64,000 nt of DNA. Source: Coleophoma eucalyptorum. Taxonomy: Eukaryota > Ascomycota > Leotiomycetes > Helotiales > Dermateaceae. Where the stretch lies: contig JALRME010000027.1 in NCBI GenBank assembly GCA_026120035.1, positions 62,001 to 126,000 on the forward strand, given 5' to 3'. The position numbers and the translations under genes were made by a program. The number at the start of each line of letters is the position of its first letter. Position 1 is the first letter of the stretch. The notes under the pieces are model-generated. The model was given only the letters and a program-made list of their open reading frames with translations. It had not been told where the DNA came from and did no database searches. Positions 1-12,303 of this stretch are shown here, piece by piece.

Positions 1-798
1 TTTGGTCAATAACTCACCACACAACGTAGATTGTGCCATTATAAATGCAGCGTTGGCGAGAACTCCGTGTAGGATACAAGCTGTTTTTCATATAAGGGCC
101 TCACCTAGCCCAAAAGCACCTGGATGCATGAGGCACACGTGGGTTGCGCTGCAAGGGTTATGTTTAATTCTTGCTCTCGAGTTCCCTAGTTCTTTTCTCC
201 ATACCATCCGATAAATGCTGCACGGATAACGACACTATTTTAGTGAACTAGGGGACAGCAACGGGAGGCCCAATGGCGGTGGTATAGAAATTTGTGGAAT
301 GGGGAAGTGAAGGGGAATGCGCTGGACTTCCAGAAGCGCGTTTAGGCAGTTATGCCAATTTGTTTCGACCAAGCCTTCCAAGCTTCAAGGGTCAGAGATG
401 CCTTCATCGCGTCCGTAATTGAACAAGGTGGTGTGTCGAACGCTTATTTCATTCTCCCAACCTTCTTTCACAACTAGACCACTTAAGCCCGGTGAAGGGA
501 GAGTCCAGAAGCTCAAGAAGGCGAAAGAAATCATAATATACACGCTGGCTTTTCATCATCTATAAATTGTATGTTAGCATTCTGCTTAAGTTGCTGTGGA
601 AGGGCATAACTTAGGAACGTACGTGTTTAAAACTTGGAAGGATGAAGAGGAAAGAAAGAAACGGCAGAATCGAAATTCTGAAATACCTCAAGATTTTTGC
701 CCGGATTTCTGCCGAAACACTAAGCCTACTTTGGACAGCTTAAAGCTCGGCCGATCCAGTCGCGCATATCAAGAACATAAGTGTCGAGGTATGTGCGA
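1..798. other. intergenic, no gene seen
   Basis: No frame here has convincing coding character. The only open frame at the very left edge (about 2-214) starts on a non-ATG codon and resembles no family I know. The right end is the 5' flank of the aspartyl-tRNA synthetase gene. Confidence 0.5.
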
Positions 799-3138
<2,340 letters not shown>

Positions 3139-3500
3139 CATGTCAGTAAACTACGAGTGTATGATATCGCAATTGTCTACTTTGGTGTACAATATGGGTG
3201 GCGTATAGAGGTGGAAAATGTTTTTATACCCTCAGCTCAGATAGACTGTACACTATGGACGTATATGATACGAGAACAAAGTATATAATTCGTATGTTAC
3301 AGCCATGCTAGGCCATGTTCCTCGTATACTTAACCGAGGGAGCCCCTTTCCCGTTAAATACGAGATGCCAAGCCTGACTCATCTTCATAACACTGCCACC
3401 CAGATCAGTTGAAGACTTATATCTCGAGAAAAGTTGATCTTGCGTCCCTATCAATGCTAAGGATTCTCCCAAACTTTGTGAAGATTTGGTACGTCCCAAC
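3139..3500. other. intergenic, no gene seen
   Basis: Short AT-rich stretch between two same-strand genes. It would hold the 3' UTR of the aspartyl-tRNA synthetase and the promoter of the flavoprotein gene. No further structure recognised. Confidence 0.5.
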
Positions 3501-4202
3501 ATGACATTATCAACAATCTCCCATAAAACTATCGCTCTAATTATGGACACCAATGTTCCACATCCAATGGGACCTATCAGTCTGGGTGTAATGAAAGAAG
3601 CAAGAGATATTTACCTGCGACCAAATATTCCATCTAGCTATGACATTGTTGTGCTCGACCTGAAAGACTACAACCTACCCCAGATCGACATTGTCTCAGA
3701 ACACATCACTTCCACAGAGAAGACAGATCAGGGTTTAAAAGAATGGCAAATAGAGATATCAAAACACTCTGGTTTTATATTTCTCTTCCCATATCACACA
3801 TGGTCATACTGCAATCCTGTCAAGAACTCAATCTCTATCCTACCACCAGAGACATGGAAGAGAAAACCGTTTATGGTTATGGGGTACGGCAAGATGGAGG
3901 AGCAGTGGGATCCAGCCAGGAACTCGTTCCGAACGATGAAGAAGAAAAGTCTCGGCATGATGAGAGATTTCATGGAAAGCAAGGAGATGCGCATGATTAA
4001 GACTGATCTTTTGCCTGAATTCCCTGTATTTCGGGATTATTGGGAGTGCTGGGAGAAGGGCACGCTTAATTTTCATGGCGGGCAGCAGACAGAGCTTTGG
4101 GAATCGACGGCGTGGAATCGTTGCCAAGAGAGTGTTAAGTGGATGGTTGAGCAAATTGAGAGATCAGAGAGAAAGCGGTCATGGCCTGTAATGGGCTTCT
4201 AA
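3501..4202 (+). CDS. NADPH-dependent FMN reductase-like flavoprotein
   Basis: An intronless ORF of 233 residues. The order of elements is that of the flavodoxin-fold NADPH-dependent FMN reductase family. It has a first strand IALIMDTNVPHP followed by a Gly-containing turn, then the middle strand GFIFLFPYHTWS (compare the family's (V/F)xPxYN(W/G)S), PVKNSIS (family LKNAID), and WKRKPFMVMGYG (family KPxxxVSYG). These point to FMN binding and NAD(P)H-linked reduction of quinones, azo compounds or FMN in the cytosol; the substrate cannot be told. The first ATG in frame is 3501; an alternative at 3555 would cut into the first strand. Length fits the family (about 190-230). Homology is by pattern only, so the call is moderate. 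Confidence 0.62.
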   Translation: MTLSTISHKTIALIMDTNVPHPMGPISLGVMKEARDIYLRPNIPSSYDIVVLDLKDYNLPQIDIVSEHITSTEKTDQGLKEWQIEISKHSGFIFLFPYHTWSYCNPVKNSISILPPETWKRKPFMVMGYGKMEEQWDPARNSFRTMKKKSLGMMRDFMESKEMRMIKTDLLPEFPVFRDYWECWEKGTLNFHGGQQTELWESTAWNRCQESVKWMVEQIERSERKRSWPVMGF

Positions 4203-6191
4203 TGCCGACAATGCTTCTTCCAATGACTATTCTCCTATTCCATAGAATATTGCCACATTATACCTCGGTGGTAATGTCTATTGGAGCAGAAACATCAAAG
4301 TCTGATTGGGCGCTTTATTAGGATCCAACCCAATCTTGGCGACGACTGCGGAGCTGAATATTGTGGGAAGGCATGCGATATGCCAAGATCAAATTTAGAA
4401 GAGTGGCCTGGAAAGTTGGTCTTGCTGTTAGAATGAGACAGACGTAATCCTGGTATCTTTTGACATTGAAAACATGAAACAAACTTATCATCACAGAACT
4501 CTTCCCAAATAGAACAAATCAAAATACTGGGTCAAGTATATGCATCCAGGAAGGAAGTGACTGGAATCCGTACCAAGCGCATTTTTAACCTCTGAGAACT
4601 TAGGTATTCCTCTTCGAACGAGGCTGAGTTAAGGCAGCTCACCTTCGACATTACCTCTGCCCCCCCCCCCCCCTTTCTACCTCGCTAATTTTGCATCCAC
4701 AGCAAACGGTAGGCAAAACACCACTTGGAAACAATGGCAACATGGCCAATAAAAACACCAAATCGAGCTAGTTCCATCCAAGTAATAATAAATATATACA
4801 GAACCAAAAAGAAAGCACAAAGCCGAGCAAATAAATCAGCAAAAAGAGAAAACAAAAGACAAAAGATCTACAAACCGGACTGTCGATACCGTGTTTTCAC
4901 ACGCCAGCAGCCCACTCAGAGTCACCTCTGAAGAATGTTCATGTCACTGCACACTATGTGTAGACCCAATCCACGCAGGCCCTAGGCACCGTCTTAGAGG
5001 ATTTGTCTTCAGAGTGTTAGTCACTAGTAAGCTAGGTTCGCCAATGTGTGCAGCCACCGACTCCAGACCTTACTTCATAAACATTCTAAATTGTTTGGTT
5101 TTGTTTAAGTGGGTTTATATAGTTGAAATTGGAGGGGGGATGTTTGATTGGATTGCTTCAGCAAGGCCGAACCCATGTTTTACATTTGTTGTATAGATTT
5201 GATATGCCATCCACGCTTGAAAGTCATTGAAGACAAGCTCACTTTCGAACAGAACCATTTGAAGTTCGAGCCCTGAAGTTCCAATTATTACTGCATTTGT
5301 CTGAAACAATAATCAGATAACAATGTACTTAATAGAGCTTGAATCAAAACTCGATCATTAAACAGTACATCTCAAGTCATGGATGACTGACCTCCTCGCC
5401 TAAGTTGATAGTTCTCTCCACTCTTGTTACGCTTTCATAAAGTGCTTGATGCTTAATGTTAAGATACGAAGAACTCGTCCTGTATCATCGAAATCTATGA
5501 TGCCATAATAATACCAAGGAGGGCTGGTTTCAAATTTAATCTTGTGGTTGTCAATTTTCACTAGACAGCGCAGCGGTAGACTGCTAAGCGGCGAACTCTG
5601 GTGACAGTCGACCTCAAGAATTGTCTCAGTGAATATCGGGTTGTTATTAATCGAAACACGGCCATATTATCACTTCCTGGCGAGTTGACGGCTGTCCTTG
5701 TATATTCAGAAGAAACCTGGTGGTTTATGGGCGCTTGTTGCATCACGCACCCCAGGCGCGCATTCTTGACGCGAAATGATCGCCAAACAGCTGCCCACCA
5801 CTACGTAGGATTTGTTGAAGCTCGTAGTCTCCTGCTCCTTCCTCTGCTGTCAGTTCTGGAGCTATATACAGGCTTGTGGTTCCAGCAGGCCATTTTCCGT
5901 CTTGTCTGATGTAAAAGATACTTATCGAAGGTAACAGAAATGAAAGAGGAGGGTTCAATTTCGCAAATGCATCAGGCGCAATTGTGCGAGTTGAGATTTT
6001 ATTCATTATCCATATAATACGAGTACAGTTTGTATTACATGCTATACCAATTGAATTCTTACCAATTTCCGTGCCTCGCTTACCCATGCAAATGATGTTA
6101 CATATGGATCTTTGAATTTAAACCCCCGAAATATAAGTTGGTCGTAATAGAAAGACATTTCAAAAAAGAAGGTACCATCAGAGCTGTGCTA
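4203..6191. other. intergenic, about 2 kb, no gene seen
   Basis: AT-rich region between two convergent genes. Several short open frames exist on both strands, but they have biased low-complexity composition or no recognisable motif, and none carries plausible splice partners. It contains a C homopolymer (listed separately). The right end lies against the stop codon of the mitochondrial EF-G gene. Confidence 0.5.
4660..4673. repeat. poly-C tract, about 14 bases
   Basis: Uninterrupted run of C in non-coding DNA. The exact count is the kind of thing that assembly or sequencing error changes. Confidence 0.8.
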
Positions 6192-8723
6192 TCACTTCTT
6201 GTTTCTCTCAGCCAGAGCCTTCTCGTGTGCAGAGACGAGCTCTTTCCTATGTGGTTGTTAGATGAATCGTCAAGTAAGATAATGAGAGGGCTATACTGAC
6301 TGTAATTGACCAGGCGCTTGTGCGTAGTGACTGAACTCCATGCCAAACTCTCCCTTTCCTTGAGTTGCAGCTCTGAGCTGAGAGCTGAAGCCAAACATAG
6401 CATTCAAACTACAATCAGCAGTCAGAGTGAAGTCTTCAGGGCCAATCTCAGTATCGCTGATAATGGCATTTCTCTTATTCAGAAGGCCAACAATGTTTCC
6501 TTGGAACTCATTTGGGGCTGTAATGGTTGTCTTCATGAGTGGTTCAAGCACAATTCCCTTTCCTTCTTTGAATGCCTTTCGGAATGCTTGTTGTGTGGCA
6601 TTTTTGAAGGCCATTTCGGAGGAATCAGTAAGATGGATGGCTCCATCATTGATGACCATGTGAGTACCCAAGACAGGGTGTCCAAGAAGTGGTCCCTTCT
6701 CGCAAGAGAGCATGAAGCCCTTCTCACAAGCATAGATGAACTTCTCAGAAATGGCACCTCCAGTAACTTGGTTCTCAAACTTAGGCGTGGCGTATCCGTT
6801 CTCAGTCATCTCCATAGGTTCTAGCCATCCTACAACTCTGGCAAAATCTCCAGCACCACCAGTTTGCTTCTTGAGTGTATGGTCAAATTCAACGCGCTCG
6901 GTGACGGTCTCTCGGTAGGAAACCTGAGGTTTACCAGTCTCTACGGCAACACCGTATTCACGACGCATTCTTTCGACATAAATCTCGAGATGCAATTCAC
7001 CCATGCCAGAGATGATAGTCTCCTGCGTCTCAGGGTCAACATGAACGCGGAACGTGGGATCTTCGCGCTGGAATCGATTCATGGCCTTGCTAAAGTTTGA
7101 GCCGTCTCTGTTTGTCTTTGGTTTGATGGACAGCGAAATGACAGCGTCAGGGACAAACATAGAGCTCATAGAGTACGGTAATCCTCCGTCTGTGAAGGTA
7201 TCTCCTGAAGCACAGTCCACACCGAACACAGCGCAAATCTCACCTGCTCCAATTTCAGGAACTTCCTCCATTTCATTGGAGTGCATACGAACAATTCGAG
7301 GTACTTTGACCTTCTTGTCTGAACGGGCGTTGAAGATATTCATGCCCTTCTTTAATGTACCCTGATATACGCGGATATAGGTGAGCTGCCCGTAATTGCC
7401 TTCTTCCAGCTTGAAAGCTAGACCAACGAAAGGCAGAGAATTGTAGGAGACGAGCTTAACGGGAGCTTCAGCCTTTCGCGTGTCAAGTGCGAGGTTCTCT
7501 ACTTCAGCAGGATTGGGCAGATAGTCGCAAACAGCATCCAACATAGGCTGAACAGATTTGTCGGCTAGCGCACTTCCCATAAGTACAGGGCTGAACTTCA
7601 AAGCAATCGTGGCCCTTCGGATAGCGGCCTTTAATTGTTCTTGAGTTGGTACTCGCTCGTCCAAGAAAATCTCTGCAATCTCGTCATCGACATCGGCCAG
7701 CGTCTCGATCAACATGTTTCGACGTTCCTCGGCAATTTGCTTGCACTCCTCTGGAATCTCATCGGTCTCTCTGATGATCTCTCCTTTGGGACCGTCATTA
7801 TAGATAGCCTTCATTCTAATGAGATCTACAACTCCTTGGAAATTGTCTTCGGAGCCAATTGGAACCTGAAGGGCAGCAGCAGGCATGCGCAATTTCTGAT
7901 TAATCTGGTCCACAGCCTTGAAAGGATTGGCACCCATTCTGTCCATCTTGTTGATGAAACTGATACGTGGAACATTGTATCTTCGCATCTGTCTATCGAC
8001 TGTGATAGTCTGACTTTGTACTCCACTAACTGCACACAAGATCATGACAGCACCATCCAAAACTCGCAGGGCTCGTTCTACCTCGATCGTGAAATCAATG
8101 TGGCCTGGTGTATCAATCAGGTTGATGTGGTATGTCTCATCTTTGCCGTTCTCCTTTTTGACCCAGTCACAGAATGTTGCGGCTGATTGAATGGTAATGC
8201 CCTTCTCTCTTTCCAAATCCATTGAGTCCATCTTGGCTCCAACAGAATCTTTGCCTCTGACTTCGTGGATGGCATTGATTCGACCGGTATAGAACAGGAC
8301 TCGTTCGGTGGCAGTGGTCTTGCCACTGTCAATGTGTGCCTTTTTTATCCATTAGCATTTGATTCGTAAAATCTGATATTCTTGTATTTTCGAAGAACGT
8401 ACTGCGATACCAATGTTTCTAATCCGATTCAATCTTTCCTTTTCAACTGGATCCAAATTCTTCACAATCTCTTCTTGCGCCAAATTTGGATTGGCAGCTG
8501 CAGCCTTAAGCACAGCTTCAGCGGCGGCAGCGCGTATTCTCGTTGATTGTGAAAACAGGCGTTGCGATGGTCGCGCTCTTATAGCTGATCCTCGAATGCT
8601 TGTAGGTGGAACGAGTTTCGATGCATTTAAGCAGAAAAACCTCGATTTTGGTGCGCAGCCCCGCAGGCATCCAATAGATGCTTCCGCAGAAGCTGCGACT
8701 CTCACAGCCTTATGCATCCTCAT
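6192..8723 (-). CDS. MEF1: mitochondrial elongation factor G 1
   Basis: Translocase GTPase of mitochondrial protein synthesis. I join three exons on the minus strand: 8403-8723, 6301-8339 and 6192-6246, giving 804 residues. The first intron splits the P-loop region: NIGIA in exon 1 joins AHIDSGKTT in exon 2, which is the conserved EF-G G1. G3 is DTPGH and G4 is NKMD. Domains II-V follow, with [20 protein letters not shown] and GYATPKF recognisable. The last intron (6247-6300) uses a gtcagt donor; splicing it gives a C-terminus ending in [11 protein letters not shown] instead of an early stop. The Arg/Ser/Ala-rich first 60 residues are a clear presequence. The start is the first ATG at 8723, with another two codons in. 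The gene diverges from Pol kappa with only 259 bp between start codons, so the promoters are shared or interleaved. Confidence 0.95.
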
Positions 8724-8982
8724 TTTGGTGAGCTCAGTCAATATGTGATGCTATCCGGACTCTTTCCCCTTACCATACTTTTTTTCGGGACCGTACGATT
8801 GGACGGCCCGATATTTGATCCGCTATTAATTCACGTGATACCGTGGAGTGACGCGCTTGCTCAACCGTGTTCAAGCAGCAAAGGCTGACGTGACCGAACA
8901 TAATCTACGAGCCACAAAGTTTTGCTCAGATGGCTGATCCATTATTATCACAAACTATAAGAGAGCACTGTAAGCAGTCGGT

Positions 8983-10907
8983 ATGAGTCCTGCTCCAGTA
9001 ACAGATAAGGACTCAAAAGCAGAGATCGAGCATGATACTTTGAAATACTCTCTCCTAGGGCCGTCTCTTACCAAGTCAGGACAGGATAATGTTGATCAGC
9101 AGAAGGTCAGTATTTTTGAAGGACTAATGAGTCTATCTAATTCTATCAGGTATCTGAGATCATTTACAACGCATCCAAAGGATCCAAGTTCTTCAACAAC
9201 GAAGAAATCCGGGACAAGAACTTAACGGCTAAGATTGAGAAGATCCTTGCCAGGAAGAAAGAACTAGAGAAGCTAGATCTAGCTCATGATCTTCGAAAGG
9301 CCGACGATTGCATTGCAGAACTGGAACTCTCTCGAGATCTCTCCCAGAGTGTTGTTCATATTGATTGCGATGCTTTTTACGCTGCATGCGAGGAGCTCGA
9401 TCGACCAGAGTTGAGGGATGTTCCGTTCTCTGTTGGGAAAGGGGTTCTTACAACATGCAATTATCATGCTAGGAAGTTTGGATGCAGAAGTGGCATGGCC
9501 GGTTTCGTTGCGAAGAAACTGTGTCCGCAACTTATTCAAGTTCCACTGAACTTCGAAAAGTACACCGCGAAAGCTCAGGAAGTTAGGGAGATAATCGTGG
9601 ATTATGATCCTCGATTTGAGAGCGCCAGTATTGACGAAGCTTATCTTAATATCACAGAGTATTGCTCCAAGAATGACATAAGCCCTGAAGATGCAGTGCA
9701 ACAACTGCGACGAGAAGTACACGAAAAGACCAAGATCACGGTTTCTGCTGGAATTGCAGCTAACGCAAAGCTGGCAAAAATATGCTCCAACCAAAACAAG
9801 CCCAATGGCCAATTTAGACTCGCCAACGACCGGAACATCATCATGGCCTTCATGCGTGATTTGCCAACAAGGAAGGTTAATGGTATTGGTCGAGTATTCG
9901 AACGAGAGCTTGACGCTATTGGCGTTAAGACATGTGGGGACATATATGCATACCGTCAATACATTTCGAAGCTTTTTGGCGAGAAGGCCTTTATTTTCTT
10001 GGTGCAATGCTACCTTGGTCTTGGGAGAACGAAAGTGCAACCTGCTGAGGAGTATGAGCGAAAGAGCGTCGGAACAGAAAGTACGTTTGGAGACATGTCT
10101 GGTCATCTTGAGCTTCGAGACAAGCTCCGACAAACAGCAGAAGAACTGGAAAAGGATATGCTACGGACCAAATTCAAAGGGCGCACACTCTGCTTGAAGG
10201 TCAAGCTGCATACATATGAGGTTTTCACAAGACAAGTGATACCCCCCAAAGCGATCTACTTGGCAGATGATTTATACAAATTCTCCGTTCCGATGCTTAC
10301 AAGACTAGAACAAGAGTTTCCAGGAATGAAGCTACGGTTAATGGGACTTCGCTGCACACATCTAGTCAGCATGAAAAAGCCTGACACCATGGCATTTTTT
10401 GGGCTCAAGAAACGTCCAGACACAGATCTAAACAGTTCAGAGATTACTGAGTATGAGCATCTCAAAAGGAAAGCCGACATTCTGGATAACGATGGCCAAT
10501 GGGAGGCAATACCAGCGGAGCTACTATTCGAAGATGCTGAACGCCAGGAGCGAGAAGAAGAGTTTGAGGAGTTGGAAACACTCAGTCAATTAGAGGAGGT
10601 TGACAGACGAAGACATCACGGCAAGGAAGTGATGCCGAATCCGAAAAAGCAGGACTCGCCCGTGGAAGAGTGGTGGGATTGCCCTATTTGTCTCCGGCCA
10701 CAGACAGCAAGCGAGAAAGAATTTAACGAGCATATCGATTTATGCTTATCAAGGCAGACCATTAGAAATGCTGTTCAAGAGACAAGTGGAGCTGGCAGAT
10801 CGTTACAAACAACGACCCCCAGCAACAAGAAGAGCAAGACCAGCGAGAAAAGTAAGGACAAGACTGTTCCTGGAGATCCGAAACAGCGACGTCTGTTCTT
10901 TGGCTAA
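8983..10907 (+). CDS. DNA polymerase kappa (Y-family translesion polymerase)
   Basis: Low-fidelity polymerase of the DinB/Pol kappa branch, which extends past minor-groove lesions. Two exons, 8983-9105 and 9150-10907, give 626 residues; the 44-bp intron keeps phase 0. The catalytic core starts after an N-clasp of about 100 residues. HIDCDAFYAACEE near residue 112 carries the first metal-binding Asp pair. The steric region CNYHARKFGCRSGM follows, then SASIDEAYLNIT near 200 with the catalytic Asp-Glu. Helix-hairpin-helix and little-finger regions follow. Near residues 552-573 is CPIC..HIDLC, a UBZ4-type ubiquitin-binding zinc finger. The extreme C-terminus KQRRLFFG is a PIP-like PCNA-binding tail. 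N-clasp plus UBZ separate it from Pol eta and Rev1. Baker's yeast lacks this enzyme. Confidence 0.93.
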
Positions 10908-11206
10908 GTTTAATGGGATGAGAAATAAACACTCTCAGCCTCGTAGAGTAGAAGTAAACGAATGACCTGAAATTTCAGCGTAACACCATATCTCCATCAA
11001 CTTGAAAGCTGTAACGCAGGTATAGAACTCAATAGTAAACAATATTCGTGTAGTCATCTGGGAAGAACAATTGGGTTGATTCAGTTGAGCTGAGACAGAA
11101 AAAGCGGTAACAGTAGTACCGAGGACAACGGCTTTGTACATTACACTCCACAAAGACACCAACCACCATCATAATCATAGCAAATTCCAATCTGTGAATT
11201 TAACAG

Positions 11207-11846
11207 TCATGCTCCACCCTCCCGCTTAGCATATTCATCCTCCATCCGCTCTTCATACAGCTTATCATTCCCAGCCTGAGTGGGATCCTCATGTAACACA
11301 CCTTCCTTCACTAAGTCTGCCGGGTTCGGGCGGTGCGCGATTTTCTCATTTAAGCTGTCCGCTCGCATGTGCTTCTCGAGCTCCTTCTGTTGACTTTGGA
11401 TGCCAGGAGCCGCGGTGGAATGGAGAAGGATATTGCCTTGGTATTTGTTACGCTCTGTTGCCCTAGCTAAAGAAGAGGAGACTTACGTTCAACCAGGTCT
11501 TCTCGCTGTGGTCTCTTCTCCAATCCTTTCTTTAGACTATCAGAAGCTCGTTGGCGCTCGAGATCGTGGGCAGCAGATTGAAGTGCTCTAAATCGTCAAT
11601 AACCAGTTCTTACCACTACGGCTAAGACAAGGGGGTCTTACGGAGCAGCATTCGTATCAAGAAGGATGTGACGGTCTTTCAATTCTTGTGGGTCTGGTCG
11701 ATGTTGGAGGTGCTTCTCCAGAGAGTTTTTGCGAGCATTATTGGGTCTGAAAGGGGAGATTGGAGTCTGTTTCTTCTATTAGCACTGGATGATGAGGGGA
11801 TAACAAAACGAACCTCATCAATGGCGTTTTCTTGTTGGTCGGCCAT
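11207..11846 (-). CDS. three-repeat RPEL protein
   Basis: Four minus-strand exons (11814-11846, 11642-11766, 11487-11587, 11207-11436) give 162 residues, separated by introns of 47, 54 and 50 bp. The protein is almost only RPEL repeats: LEKHLQHRPDPQELKDRHIL, LKKGLEKRPQREDLVERNIL and LNEKIAHRPNPADLVKEGVL. RPEL motifs of animal MRTF and Phactr proteins bind monomeric G-actin through the Arg and the helix that follows. Small fungal RPEL proteins are known from genome annotations, but I know of no established role. The second repeat is split by intron 3, and only the acceptor at 11437 restores the consensus, which supports the model. There is no SAP, coiled-coil or phosphatase-binding domain, so the protein is unlike MRTF or Phactr in all other respects. 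It diverges from NBS1. Confidence 0.8.
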
Positions 11847-12303
11847 TTTGTGCTTTTACTTTAGAGTACTCTGCTGGATTGATTCTGGATGTATGTGACT
11901 TGTATCGATACACTGCGAAGTACGAGGTTCTCAAAGTTGAGTTGTGTTTGTGTTTTAGGTAGAAAGGAGATCAACAGCTTCTTGTACCTGACTTGACCTT
12001 GGACAGCTGACGGCGGCTTCCAGTGATCCTTGCTTTAGCAGCTCTCCTCAGCAACCACACCACTAGGACGGCTCCACCTATGACGATGCTCTCCCGTGCT
12101 CTTCCCCGCATCATCTGGATCGGGCTAGAGCAGTTTCTAGAGTCAATTTTATCACGTGTTTTCGAGTTTCGTCCTACCGTCGCGCCGCCTAACAGTCGCG
12201 CGTCAACACGTCCTCCTGGTTTGATACATCTGCCAGCGCCGCCGACAAACCCGAAGAAGCAATTCTCTGCTTCACATGACGGAACTCACATCAGGACATA
12301 GCT
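11847..12303. promoter_or_regulatory. divergent promoter of the RPEL and NBS1 genes
   Basis: 457 bp between two start codons on opposite strands, so it must hold both promoters. It contains a CACGTG palindrome at 12153-12158. The open frame at 12023-12301 has no family resemblance and I do not regard it as a gene. Confidence 0.5.

Noticed and set aside
1..214. Open frame at the left window edge as the end of a truncated gene
   Set aside because: Starts on a non-ATG codon, composition is not coding-like, and no family resemblance. A terminal exon cannot be excluded without more sequence.
5260..5290. TTCGAGCCC-like segment resembling a tRNA T-loop
   Set aside because: No matching acceptor stem, D-arm or anticodon arm could be folded around it.
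6306..8748. Several plus-strand open frames antisense to mitochondrial EF-G (up to 183 codons)
   Set aside because: All overlap exons of a certain gene and show no domain.
9279..10133. 284-codon open frame antisense to Pol kappa
   Set aside because: It lies wholly inside a well-supported coding exon, starts on a poor codon context and has no family resemblance. It is a shadow of the sense codon usage.
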